Assembly: GCF_035083965.1 (NCBI RefSeq)
Contig: NC_089732.1
Location: 3,487,383-3,551,382, forward strand
Source of the DNA: Branchiostoma lanceolatum
Taxonomy: Eukaryota > Chordata > Leptocardii > Amphioxiformes > Branchiostomatidae
DNA length: 64,000 nucleotides
Reading direction: 5' to 3'
How positions within the stretch are numbered: position 1 is the stretch's first letter; each line of letters starts with the position of its first letter. Shown here in pieces: positions 44,724-55,280 of this stretch. Under the pieces are notes generated by a model, which was given only the letters and a program-made list of their open reading frames with translations, ran no database searches and was not told the origin of the DNA. The position numbers were made by a program, and so were the translations under genes.

Positions 44724-47700
44724 CTGTAACAAACGAACAAGGCAATCAGAGATGGCAGACTTCACACCTTTACCCATAGGCCCTGCGCAGCCACCACTAT
44801 AGGGCGTATTCACGTGACGTCATCACCCCTGCCCTCCGTGGGCGGCCATGTTGGTGCTCACCCGGCAGCGAAGTTTCTCGGTGTCCGACGGTCTCTAAAT
44901 TTCCAAGGAATGCGAAGTCGTCTGATCGCTGTTTTATTATATGCAAAGAGTCTCCAGCCTCACATCCTTTTCGCTACAAAAATCCAACTGGAAATGACCC
45001 ATTGTCGACGAGCGAGGAAATGTTTTCCCCAGCTGCCTACAAACATGGCCGCTAAACTGTTTACAGAGTACGCATAAAATCAGTTCACAGCATACAAGTG
45101 TTCCAAGGCCTGCAACCACGTAGTACAGTGTCTTGAGTGTCGTGAAAAATTTTGGTGGCAGGGAGTACGTTATGATCGGGAAAGTTCGACGTTGAAAGAC
45201 CCGCCAGTTTACGAACGTATCTCAACAAGGAGGTTTAATCAGATCTCAAGCAACGACTACACGGTGCCGCGACTGTGTTACACAACGGGCCTGTAATTTG
45301 CTTTTCGACCAGATACAAAGGTTTCCATACACTCACGTTGATTCTCCAACTTCAACTATTTAGATCCGCTGTTCGTATGTCAGAAATCCACTTTTGTTTC
45401 AGTCGTTAGTCCCTTCGTATGTTCCCTTACCTACACGAGAAACGCCAAACCAATCTTACTGTTACCCGATCAGTGTGTGCTTTATCAGTCCCAATCAAAC
45501 ATCTGACCACGAGGCAAAACACCAGGATTGTGAGACAAAACGTTCCGAAGGGAAATTGTGAATGGCGTAGAAAACATCTGCTATTTATACGGAGAGTTCC
45601 ATAGGGCTCCACTATCAAGTGAGCACCAACATGGCCGCCAGTGCTCGTTGCTAGAGGGAGGGTCACGTGACTGAATACGCCCTATAGCTCCGGTGTTCTG
45701 TCCCTTCACGAAGTCTAGCACGGAGTCTACTGGTCCTGAAACGCAACAAACAAGACAGTCAGAGATGGCAGACTTCACCCCCTTACCCATAGGCCCTGCG
45801 CAGCCACCAACACGGCCTTGGTGTTCTATCCTTTCATGAAATCTAGCACGGAGTCCATTGGGCCTGAAACACAAACAAGACAGTCAGAGATGGCAGACTT
45901 CACCCCTTACCCATATCCCCGCGTGTGGTGGTCACGTGTGGTGTTTGTGTTCTGTCCCTTCACGAAGTCTAGCACGGAGTCAATTGGGCCTGAAACGCAA
46001 CAAACAAGACGGTCAGAGATGGCAGACTTCACCCCCTTACCCATAGGCCCTGCGTAGGCACCACGGTGTAAGTGTTCTATCCCTTCATGAAGTCAATTGC
46101 AAGCACATAGTCTCCTGGGTCTGAGACGCAAACAAACAAGACAACCAGAGATGGCAGACTTCACTCCTTCCTCCGGCCACCACTATGCTGGTGTTCTCCC
46201 CCTCGCGAAGCCAAGCCTAAGGTACCTGAAACACACGCGGAAGTCAGAGATGGCTGATTTCAACCCCTTCAATACATCCTCAGTACGCATTATGGTAATC
46301 GCCATCTGCCAGAACATACAGAAATTCCACTCCAGAAACAGAAAGAGAGAGCGAGAGAAAAAGACCCAGACAGAGACAAAGAGAGAAAAGCAGAGTGTGA
46401 GAGAGAAACGGAGAGAAACAGGGATATAGAGAGAGAGGGGGCATAGGGAGACAGTTAGAGAGAGACGCGGGGGGTATGGACAGGAAGATACAAACTGTAC
46501 AGAGAGATACAGGGATACAAAAAGAGAGAAAGGGATAGACAGACGTCATAAAAGACACATCACCATGGGATCTGGCCACCAAAACTTAAGCAAACTTCAC
46601 TACCAACTCCAAGAAAGTGCAGAATTCTGAAAATGGATTGCAGAATTCTGCATATGGATTTCAGAATTCAGCATATGGTCCTCAAAATTCTAAAAAGGAT
46701 TACAGAATTCTGCATATGGCTTAGCGCTTGCAGACGAGAAAAATGAATTTCGACAAACTGCAGATACTATGTTTTACCTTTACTATTCTGCCAGTAAGTG
46801 GCACAGTCGTGTTCCATGCTGCCCCTCCTCCCCGTCTCCTGGTAGATGGTTCCGTCCTGCGGATGTGCGCAGTAGCAGATTCCGGTGGAGCCGTGGCACT
46901 GCTTGGTGCTGAAGCTGCCGTCCGCCTCGCACTGCTTCACAAACGCACCCGGCATGGGGGACGGGTTAGGCTTACAGGCTGGAAAGGACAAATTGAACCA
47001 TTAAAGGCTGACTTTTTTTGGCTTTGTCTTTCGATGCTTGTTAGTATGTGGGTAGGTGTTGGGAAGACGAAGTTCGAGATCAATTTTGGGTCTCCTAGTA
47101 TGTGACCTTGGTACTGCAGCAGACCTTCTGTTTTTTGTATCTATTGATATGGACGTGATATGGTCTTGACTTTTTTGGTGGCAGACAATTTGTTGATTTA
47201 GGGAATCAGTGGTGTATGTTTAGGCCCCCTCTGCACCTTGCTCCGGAACTGCAGGGGCATTTTTGTCCAAATCTTCCAAGGAGAATAACTAAATAAAGGA
47301 ACGGTAGATTACCATGATATTTTTTGTTGTGTTCTCGGATTTGCTGTGGCCTTTTCAGCCCATGCAATCACTCAAAGAGGAGTGAGTACATCCTAATTGC
47401 CACTAAAGTAAAACTCTTCAAGGCCTCATGTCTAACTGTTCTCGCCTAAGGATGTGAGTCATGGGTAATTTCGAAGGACACGAAGCGTGTATTGCCCGTT
47501 ATTATGTAACACTAACTTGTCACTATCTTATGTGTCGAACTCTACAGTATAAGGTCGTTCATGATTCCGAGTGCGCATGCGCATGCGCAGCGACATGTAT
47601 TGTGGGTGATATGTCAAAGGTGAAGGCTCCTAAGACAAAAACAAAACACGTCTGGCCATTGTTATGCAAATTGAGACAATGGTCGAGACGAGAATTGTTT

Positions 47701-48617
47701 ACAAGCCAGGGCCTTCGCATTTGGCCTTACGCATGCGTACTCGGAATTCTTACTGACACAGGCTCGAAGAGACTGACCTCCTGATTTGACGGTGGCCCCA
47801 GCGGTTGGCTGGTTCGTGACATTCGAAGCCGCTGGTGGCACGGTTGTTGCGCCCCCTGGCGCTACCGTAGCCTTTGCTGTAGAAGCACCACCTGTGTGTT
47901 AAAAAAGCAACAAAACAAATATATAATAAGACTCACTAACGAAATAAATTTAACAGTAAAGAAAAGGTTATGTTATAAGAATCTTTCAGTTAAGTTATTT
48001 CCCTGATAGCATCTATTGAAAGTCCAGTTTTCAGTTTTATTATCATTTGTAAAAAAATGATTCAACAGATGACATTGAGTTGTTGTAACTCTTTCTCTGT
48101 TCTGTGAATAGATTTAATTTTGGTGTTTTTTTTCTTTTTCGTTTTTTCTTTGCTTGTTTGCCACGCATTTGAGACCAACCCGTTGCTAGTGGTGCCGCGC
48201 TCGATTGCTGCCCGTCGACTGCGGGGCTGACCACAGCAACTTTGGGTGTAGAGCTGGCTGGAGTCTGCGCACTAGCACCTGGAAGTAAATTGGAATTATT
48301 CTTCATTCAGACAAAGATATTTTTATTTAAACATCTAACCTTTTTTTAAATCATGTCGTGAAAGAAACTGTGCTTGTGCAGATTTCTGTACCGTCTTGGA
48401 ATGGACGTGTAAATATGAAGAATTAGAAAATTAGAAACTACGTAAAAATAAACATTAAAAAAAAAGATTCGTCTAAAGAACTCAGTGTAATGTTTTTCAG
48501 TATCATGCTAGTCGAATATCTGGAGGAGTGTTTACCTGATAGTATAACGCTTAGATACACGGCCAACAGTAGTACCCGTAACATGGGCTTTCCTGGCATC
48601 CTGTCTATTACAGTCAT
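44566..48617 (-). CDS. Type I membrane protein with one thyroglobulin type-1 domain (five coding exons)
   Basis: Coding exons in transcript order: 48617-48536, 48278-48180, 47891-47778, 46978-46778 and 44723-44566, every internal junction phase 1; 217 residues. Exon 1 gives a signal peptide (MLRVLLLAVYLSVILSG). Exons 2 and 3 give a Ser/Thr/Ala/Pro-rich stalk with one sequon (NVT), likely O-glycosylated. Exon 4 is a complete thyroglobulin type-1 domain with six Cys; the family's CWCV is CYCA here, followed by HPQDG. Exon 5 has a juxtamembrane stretch, one transmembrane helix (IVVAAIGCILTLGVVIFVVF) and a tail of 15 residues. Such domains in other proteins bind or inhibit cysteine proteases; whether this one does is not shown. 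The start could be 48617 or the Met six codons later (48599). Confidence 0.88.
44690..46260 (-). repeat. Tandem array of last-exon fragments in intron 4
   Basis: A unit of about 115-130 bp (3' end of the intron, acceptor, first codons of exon 5, plus a spacer with agagatggcagacttca) is present at the true exon and again with acceptors near 45736, 45866, 45986, 46120 and 46225. Copy 1 keeps GPVDSVLDFVKGQNTGA in frame, copy 2 has a TAG after FMKG, copy 3 reads GPIDSVLDFVKGQNT, and copies 4-5 are decayed. None retains the TM-coding part. Confidence 0.82.
44798..45686. mobile_element. 889-bp terminal-inverted-repeat DNA transposon (non-autonomous)
   Basis: Ends TATAGGGCGTATTCACGTGA ... TCACGTGACTGAATACGCCC-TATA, with inner pair ggcggccatgttggtgctca / tgagcaccaacatggccgcc; the terminal repeats span about 65 bp. 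The tandem copies next door show the uninterrupted target (ccaccactatNgctccggtg), so TATA (or TA) is the duplicated target. No transposase domain could be read inside. Confidence 0.88.
46338..46530. repeat. GA-rich simple sequence
   Basis: About 190 bp of gagaga/gacaga-type repeat in intron 4 of the thyroglobulin-domain gene. Confidence 0.92.
46778..46978 (-). CDS. Thyroglobulin-domain gene, exon 4 (Tg type-1 domain)
   Basis: 201 bp between acceptor tttccag| and donor AGTAAAG|gtaaaa, phase 1 at both ends. Cys pattern: ACK, KQCEADGSF, KQCHG, ICYC, HDC, all six Cys of the type-1 module in one exon. Confidence 0.92.
47030..47330. repeat. Diverged copy of the 310-bp repeat family
   Basis: Phrases ttagtatgtgggtaggtgtt, gggaagacgaagttcgagat, caattttgggtctcc and ggagaataacta match the tandem array at 54341-55280. 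Lies in intron 3 of the thyroglobulin-domain gene. Confidence 0.7.
47564..47747. mobile_element. MITE with CCGAGT.CGCATGCG terminal repeats, copy 2
   Basis: 184 bp with ends attccgagtgcgcatgcgc and acgcatgcgtactcggaat. Same family as 16550-16727. It ends 31 bp from the exon 3 donor of the thyroglobulin-domain gene. Confidence 0.85.
47778..47891 (-). CDS. Thyroglobulin-domain gene, exon 3 (stalk)
   Basis: 114 bp between acceptor acacag| and donor TCAGGAG|gtcagt, phase 1 at both ends; GGASTAKATVAPGGATTVPP and onward with the NVT sequon. It is symmetrical with exon 2, so either can be skipped without a frameshift. Confidence 0.78.
48180..48278 (-). CDS. Thyroglobulin-domain gene, exon 2 (stalk)
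   Basis: 99 bp between acceptor cttccag| and donor CAACGG|gttggt, phase 1 at both ends; GASAQTPASSTPKVAVVSPA and onward. The donor is weaker than the others, so the exact 3' edge is less certain. Confidence 0.7.
48536..48617 (-). CDS. Thyroglobulin-domain gene, exon 1 (signal peptide)
   Basis: ATG at 48617 or in-frame ATG at 48599; a TAA stands in frame three codons upstream of the first. Ends at donor TATCAG|gtaaac, phase 1. The hydrophobic core LLLAVYLSVIL is a clear signal sequence. Confidence 0.85.
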
Positions 48618-50669
48618 GGTAGATTAGTAGATCTGTCAGTGGAGATCTGAAAGAAAAACAACATAGTTTCAATTCAAATCCGGTAGCTATTATAGTGCAT
48701 GCCGTACATGCAAAGATATACAACATGATTCTGACATCCGGTATCTATATATACCGTACATACAAAGTAACCACTGACAATACAAATTAAACGCCTAGCG
48801 TGGTTTTCCCGGTACGGTACATTCATTTTGCTTTGTCTAACCACTGTAAAAGGGTCATTCAAGGAAGATTAATATTCTATGTTTTTATCTTCGATAGAAA
48901 TTGTGTTTGAAAAGGCAATGTCCGAAATGCTGCCCTCCCTCCCCATACCTTAATCCCCATTAATTAAGTTCTCAGCAGCGAGTTTTGCTAGCCTGGCATC
49001 CAGCCTTCTTCAGCGTGTCTCTATGGCGGTAGCGACCGTTTGAGTAGACAGCGTCCAAACGAGGCCGTACTTCAGACTAACTTTGTCAAACCTCGTATCT
49101 CCTGTTTTCTCGGAAAAGCGACGGCCACGCTGTCTCTGTCGGGAAGTGACGCTTGTGTGTTCTACTATGGTTCTGTTCACTGCCGCGGGGCATTGTGGGC
49201 AGCTGGTGCCGCCATGCAAACTAACCGAACCGGTTCCCGACTTTTGTTAAGCCACACTATCTTGATTATATGGATTACATCCGCGCGCGCATTAATTTTT
49301 TTCCGATTAAGAAAAAGGTTTGCAATTATACTTTAAATCATAAAAAAAAGTTGCAAAATGAGCAGATACAACATCCCCAGTATAATGCACTCCTGTATAT
49401 CTTTGCATACTGTTTTTCATGATGGCAGATTTACGTAACCCGTCGGATTAATGTTAATGGCGGTTACTGTGTTGTTGTTTTCTTGTTGTTGCTGTTTATT
49501 CAGTTGTGTATCCTTATAGACAGTGTCCAATTACATTATCTGTCTATGATTGGTTAAAATTTTGCCTTAAACTGTACTCGTTATTTCATGTCATCATTAA
49601 ACCACAAAGACATCACAATGGACTGCACATGTCAGTCCTTTTGTTCGATCATTTTCCCTAGCGTCCCGCAAGAAATGTTAGATCAATTCATTTACTTCTT
49701 TATTCTAACTGTGCATCTTTATAAACAATCCACAACAAGACCATGTGTTCATAGCCGCTTAAGATTTCTTTTTTGTACTCTCTACATATGTCAGCACAAA
49801 GTACAGGACATTACAACAGACAACATGTCACCTTTTAAACATCCGCCATGTTTGTAATGACGTAATCTTTCCACATGGTCCTTTGTAAAGGTCACAGTTG
49901 GATACACACGGCAGCCGTTGATTTGCTATTATGTTTGTTTGCGCATGATATCACTTACCTTTTGTTTATGCATTCTTTCCCACGAAAATTTAGCTACCCA
50001 AACGAACAGCGGTTTCTTGTAACTTAAGAAGCAAACTTAAGGGTCGTAGGCTGTCCCGAGCCGATAACGTGTCATGCTACAATTCAGATGCCCCTCCCCA
50101 ACCAGAAATTCAAATTAGACATGATCCATTCCATTCATAAACACTACTACTTAACACCATATAAATGAGGAAGACGGCTCTTGAAGTCGACAATAGAATT
50201 GGTAGTTCCAAAATAAGCAAATTCTGATAACAACAGTAGAAAAAGTAACAGAATATTCTCGCCTTAAAATCAACTTAGGATTGGTAGTGGGCAAAACAAC
50301 ACTCACCACAAATTGTCGCGGGGGCGGGGTGGAACGATAGATACAGTTGTAGCGTCTTTGTTGGGACGGTTGCACACGTAGTATCCGTACAGCCTTGTAT
50401 CGTAAACGGGGGACCCCTGACTACGCTTTTAAAGCAGCAAACTGAATGGTTTAACACAGAAAACTGCCAGGTTAAGGTGGTCTGCTGTACCTGTGGAGTC
50501 CTGTCGGGCCGCCCTCCCCCGTTACTCATGAATGGCAGCAGAACAAGCGATAATCAGTCTGGTAGAACCAGTCCCGTCCCAGGGTCATCAGGTGTCACGT
50601 AGGTGTGCGGCACTGGACCGGCGGCAGGGATTAGCCTCGCTAGCGGGCCTGGGGTTGGGCTTCTTTTTT

Positions 50670-50735
50670 ACTCTCCAAGCAGAGGTTGGGATGGCTGTTT
50701 TTTACGTGTTTTTTAGACGTTTTTGTTGGGCTATC
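50670..50735 (+). mobile_element. Truncated relative of the nested foldback MITE
   Basis: ctctccaagcagaggttggg followed by ttttttacgtgtttttta matches one arm and the loop of 35137-35272; the other arm is missing. Confidence 0.5.
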
Positions 50736-50788
50736 AAATTTGCCCCGTTTTCTTTATGTCACCAGCCTACAATTCTGCCCGCAGACGG

Positions 50789-50852
50789 AACGATCAATGC
50801 CGAATAGACCTAATCGCTTCAACGTGATTAGATTTATTCGGTATTGATCGTT
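50789..50852. repeat. Hairpin-forming inverted repeat
   Basis: Arms aacgatcaatgccgaataga-cctaatc and gattagatttattcggtatt-gatcgtt around a loop of about 10 bp. Confidence 0.85.
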
Positions 50853-51567
50853 TTGTCTATACATATATACAGAAAATACAAAAACAAAACATACAAGAAG
50901 AAAGAACACTTATTAGTCTACAATTTCAGATCCAATATCAATTCTGACACCAAAGAACAACTCGATCATAACTGTTACGCTAGATCAAAATGTATTCTAG
51001 TCCTTATTGTATTGTATTAGTAATTAGGATGCTGTATTGTATTGTAGTATTAATTAGGATGTTAAGTTTTATTCTATACTTCTACTTTGTATTATGTTTA
51101 CGAATTCTTGCCATACTTTGTACCATGTACAATTGTCATGCAATAAAGTTCTTCTTCTGTATTAAGATAACAGAGAAAAATAAGAAATATAACTAGTTTG
51201 GATGGAAATACAGAAAAGTTCATAATACATATCCACATATCTTTCGTAATACAATTGAGGCAAATAAAATGAAAACAGACTACAAGAAAATGACGTGAAT
51301 ATCAGAAATACAGCTGCCTGTATTATCATAGAAGTCCGCTAGGGGCTTAAAAATTCAAATCATTTCGAGGTCTCATCAAGACCTACCCACATACCAAGTA
51401 TAAACACAATCTATTAAAACCTTCTCAAGCTACCGTGTTGACAGAAACACGAACGCATGCCGGAAACATAAGCTTCTTGGCAAAGGTAACTAGCTTAGGC
51501 GTCATCTTAGTTAGATCGCAGTGGCTCCAATAATCTATGATGAGTTTAAGATCTGAAAGAAGAATAC

Positions 51568-53160
51568 CTACAGATAAGTAATATCAACATCATGACTGTT
51601 ACTTGAATTACGCCTCTGCAATAAGCGTACTAAACTCTCGCGAGCAACCACGAGAGCGAAGACAATGCAGTGACACAGGGGGACTGCTACTACAACAACC
51701 AGTACAGCTACAACAGCGGCTTGAACAGGTCTCCCACCGTAGTCAATGTAGGGGTAGATAAAGGGATCATCATATAACCCTCTTCCACCTGCGGCCCAAT
51801 AAACGACAGTTAAGAGAATGTAAACGCCCCCAAAGGTCAAAGGGTAAACAAAATGTAGCAGTCGGCATGGCAGACCGCTGACCATTACGTCTATCACTAT
51901 GGTAACAAAATTTATGGCGTGGGAAAGGATGCTAGGGGCGCTAAAATCGTCTCTCAGCAATGCCCAGAACAAAATCGTGACGCAAACCCCCGAACCGAAC
52001 GCCAAGTTGTACAAGACCCAGTGGAGCTTGTAATACCACGGTAGGGGCAGGGTCTGGGCAGCGTCTTGGCCGACGTTCGTTTCAGTTGTTCCGCTGCCTG
52101 TATGGTCCTGGTGAATGGTACATTCCGTCTCCATGACGACATCGGACGACAGGCGGTTGGCGTCTGATGTTGCCCCACGCGGGGAACGAGAGTTGTAGTG
52201 GCCATGGTCGTTCGTTTGGGCTGTTCCGATGCCTGTGGTGGTGAGTTGAATGGTAGATCCCGTCCCCATGACAACATCAGACGACAGGCGGTTGTCGTCC
52301 GATGCTCCATACAGGGAACGAGAGTTGTAGTAGTCAGCCAAGCAGAGTGCGGCGCTCACCACGGTGTGGAGTGTGAGGAGGATGTAGAACAAATCAGTCA
52401 GGTATATCAGAAGTACTGGGTCGAAGCTGCTCAGGGCTCCGTATATAGTGAAGTTAATTATCACTTGGTACAGACATGCTGCAACCCGGTACAGCACGAA
52501 TGGCAACTGGTTCCTGTGACTCAGCCACTGAAACGGCAATGAAAACAGAGCGTGAGAAATTATCCTGGATGACTTCATTACTTATAAGCCCAAAGAAGTC
52601 AAGTAATTTTCCACGGCTTGTCTGTTTGTCTCTCTGTATGAATGCCCCCTACCTCAGCAGAGACTGCGATGGCGATCTCTACCTGAAGAACCGCCGATTC
52701 TGCAAGATATCAACCTTTACTTACATACACATACAATACTAGGTTTTCTATATACAGATTATGAGATGAGAAAGACAGGCATACCATATGCACATAGAAG
52801 TTACTAAGTGTACACTAACTGTTTCCTACAAACATCCACTGTAGCCCTTACCATTCAGAAACTTTCATGATTTTAAGTCAATCATGCCCACATGAATTTG
52901 TCCGTCCTTCTACGTAGTACCAAGGCTTCCTTGTGTCATACATTCGTTCCATGTCACAGCAACGAAACTACGCTAGAAAAACCACGAAAGTGCTATATGT
53001 TTCAGCCCCACTACTTGCCATTAAAGGCCTGCTCTAACAATATCTCTGAAAACAACAGCTGCAAACTTACCGGGGTTCTTGTAAACACGTGACGGTCGTT
53101 ATGTATCAGCCCGAACGACTTCAGGCGAAATTCGCTTCTCAATCGCTGTCCACAAGACAT
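51568..53160 (-). CDS. Rolling-stone-like six-pass membrane protein, paralogue A
   Basis: Two coding exons, 53160-53071 (90 bp, donor CCG|gtaag) and 52527-51568 (acceptor tttcag|TGG), phase 0, 349 residues. Exon 1 is a basic cytoplasmic start (SEFRLKSFGL...VFTRTP); exon 2 has WL.HRNQLPFVLYR, LTLHTVVSAA, WYYKLHWVLYN, a GLPCRLLHFVYP block and YWAAGGRGLYD, all hallmarks of the Drosophila rolling stone family (known there for myoblast fusion; the role here is not inferable). About six hydrophobic helices. The loop between helices 2 and 3 is duplicated: a 132-bp (44-codon) unit occurs twice at about 52066-52330, making this the longest paralogue. HR is inserted between S and N in WLSHRNQ. Confidence 0.88.
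52066..52330 (-). repeat. In-frame 132-bp tandem duplication in paralogue A
   Basis: gggaacgagagttgtagt recurs at 52182 and 52314, exactly 132 bp apart, and the sequence between is repeated (YNSRSLYGASDDNRLSSDVV and YNSRSPRGATSDANRLSSDV). The other three genes have one unit or less. Confidence 0.88.
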
Positions 53161-53215
53161 CTTGACGACTGTAGATGGCACGATATGTGTTCAACTGCGC
53201 TTGTGTCTTCTGGTG

Positions 53216-53222
53216 TATATAT
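53216..53222 (-). promoter_or_regulatory. TATA-like box of paralogue A
   Basis: ATATATA on the coding strand, about 56 bp above the ATG at 53160; TATA-like sequences sit at comparable distance in paralogues B and D. It would imply a very short 5' UTR. Confidence 0.35.
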
Positions 53223-53295
53223 TCCGTAGAATACGTTTTACTGTGTGCCGTGTAATAGAGAAGCGTAGAGATAACAATGTGAACCGTCTGGTATG

Positions 53296-53306
53296 TGACC
53301 TACTTA
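53296..53306 (-). promoter_or_regulatory. Conserved AGGTCA block (RORE-like), paralogue A
   Basis: TAAGTAGGTCA on the coding strand, about 136 bp above the ATG, inside a block (TAAGTAGGTCACATACC) shared with paralogue C and partly with B and D. It matches the extended half-site WAWNTRGGTCA known for ROR/REV-ERB receptors; binding is not shown. Confidence 0.35.
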
Positions 53307-53309
53307 GTA

Positions 53310-54088
53310 GCCAGACGGACAGGCCAGCATGTGATATGTGAGCAGGCGTACAACGAATACAACCGACAAGCGGAGATTGCTGTATGTATTAGTTTTCAAG
53401 TTCTTATTGTGCACTTGATTGCTATGATCTTTTCCATTTTCAAAATTATAATGGATTGTGTCTTCAACTAAGAATGAATACGACACTTGTTTTTCTTGTT
53501 GTTGCATATTAGCAGCAATTTCCCTGTGACAGGCTAAAGTAAATAAGATAACAAAGTTTAAAACGTCATTACTGGTGCATTCTATACATATCAATGTCTT
53601 AAAATTTGTATCTTAGACGAAGATTGTTTAATGTATTTTTTCTCTGCCTTTTTGTTAGTAGTGCATACATCCAAACCTAAGTAACGGGCTTGTATCGAAA
53701 GAAAACTGTAATAGTTTAAGTCAATACGAACTCAATTTAATTCAACCTTTATTGCTTTATCGGCCCAACTCGCAGACATACTGAGTCTAGATTGTTGTTC
53801 TAACAAAAATATCGGTAAGCACTTCAGATCCACTCATCCATTATCAAAAGTTTACAAATAAGCTAAAATCTACTCTAAACCCCATCAAAACAAATTCACA
53901 TTCATTAACAATCACGTTACATTACTACATGTAACTCAATATGATAAGATGAGCCGTCTGTGTCGTTAGGTCGTCCTTTGTACAATATACGGTAGACATA
54001 CCTAATAAGTGGATCTGTAAAATATATATCAACTAGAGGTCAACAGTTTAAAGAGGTGAGGTATTGGTGAGTTCTTGTACCTTACTCA
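53310..54088. other. Intergenic, no feature seen
   Basis: AT-rich sequence upstream of paralogue A with no recognisable gene or repeat. Confidence 0.4.
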
Positions 54089-54297
54089 TCATATCGGGCA
54101 GCTTGCCCGGACTAAGGCAGCTCTCTCCCTCCAGGCGTCACGGTCCGCCATTAGTTGGTCTAGATCTTCAGACCTCACCCATACATCCCCAGCTAGTTGG
54201 TCTATGTAGGTCAGTCGCGGTCGCCCGACACAGGGGTTTCCATGAGTTGGTGTCCAGAGCAGGAGTTCGCTTACAAGCTCTTCATTATCTCCATGAA
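54089..54297 (-). mobile_element. 3' tail of a non-LTR retrotransposon
   Basis: Minus-strand frame ending at 54089 reads GRPRLTYIDQLAGDVWVR, SEDLDQLMADRDAWRERAAL and VRASCPI-stop, the same C-terminal block as at 9618-9799, followed by a short atgatg tail. 5'-truncated. Confidence 0.82.
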
Positions 54298-54340
54298 AAA
54301 AGGCTTTTTCATGAGATACTGTTTTGCTTGCGTTTGGTGT

Positions 54341-55280
54341 CTGTGTGTATGTTTGTGTCACCGGACGCTTAAAGTCGCCATAACTGTAGAACCTGTACAT
54401 GGATTGAAATGATTTTTGGTATGTGGGTGGGTGTCAGGTGGAGGAAGGTCAAGGTCGATTTTGGGCCCCCTGGCATGTGTGACTGGAACTGCAATGGCGT
54501 ATTTGTAAAAATCTTCAATGTAGAAGAACTGAAGAGTGGATGGACAGATCGTCATGTTCTTTGGTACACAGGTAGGTTAGACCAAGTGGTACACACTTAA
54601 GTGCAAACTATGCAAATGAGACCGAATTTGCATAAGTTAGGAGGTAAATCGTTTGCATGTGTGTCGTCGGATGCTTAAAGTCAGCATAACTATAGAACGT
54701 GTAGATGGATTGTAATGATATTTGGAATGTGGGTATGCGCTGGGAGGAGAATGGTCAAGGTCGATTTTGGGCCCCCTGGTTTGTGTCCCTGGAACTGCAA
54801 TGGCCTATTTGTAAAAATGTTCTAAAGGGGTTTAGCTGAAGAGAGGAACAACAGATTTTCATGTTATTTGGTACGCTGGTAGGTTGGACGGAGATGTACA
54901 CACTGAAGTGCAAATCATGCGAAGTTATTGTGTTTGTGTGTGTGTGCGCGTGTGTGTATGTTTGTGTCACCGTGTTTGTATGTATGTGTCACCGGACGCT
55001 TAAAATCAGCATAACTGAAGAACGTGTGGATGGATTGAAATGATATTTGGTATGTGGGTAGGTGCTGGGAGGAGAAAGGTCAAGGTCGATTTTGGGCCCC
55101 CTGGTATGTGTCACTGGAACTGCAATGGCGTGTTTGTAAATATTTTCAAAGGAGAATAACTGAAGAAAGGAGCGACAGATTTTCATGTTATTTGATACGC
55201 AAGTGGGTTGGGCAGAGATGTAGAAACTGAAGTGGTAATTATGCAAATTTGGACTGAATTTGCATAAGTAATGAGGAATA
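54341..55280. repeat. Tandem array of 310-bp units, three copies
   Basis: Units start near 54341, 54650 and 54965. Each carries cggacgcttaaagtcNNcat, gtggatggattgaaatgata, aaggtcaaggtcgattttgg-gccccctgg, aactgcaatggcg, a ttttcatgttNtttggtac run and a closing gcaaatNNgaccgaatttgc. Another diverged copy is at 47030-47330. Confidence 0.9.

Larger units (their letters stand above)
48640..51560. other. Intergenic between the thyroglobulin-domain gene and the rolling-stone cluster
   Basis: The first 600 bp probably includes the promoter of the thyroglobulin-domain gene. A GC-rich stretch at 49020-49230 and a Cys-containing minus-strand frame at 50275-50529 were inspected and not called. No TATA box or RNA gene is convincing. 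Confidence 0.35.

Noticed and set aside
44814..45077. 87-codon frame inside the 889-bp transposon as a transposase
   Set aside because: No catalytic or DNA-binding motif, and it overlaps the terminal repeat.
49020..49230. GC-rich stretch upstream of the thyroglobulin-domain gene, possible divergent exon
   Set aside because: The frames on both strands lack motifs and no partner exon was found.
50275..50529. Cys-containing minus-strand frame ending at a good donor (TTTGTG|gtgagt)
   Set aside because: No matching acceptor-bounded neighbours and no Cys pattern that I can assign to a family; kept only as a point to check with RNA.
52198..52542. Plus-strand frames of more than 100 codons opposite the rolling-stone-like exons
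   Set aside because: Antisense shadows that recur in all four paralogues because the sense strand is conserved.
51568..52578. Single-exon start MKSSRIISH for paralogue A
   Set aside because: The first 17 codons precede the conserved acceptor cag|TGG and are intron; first-exon homology places the start at 53160.
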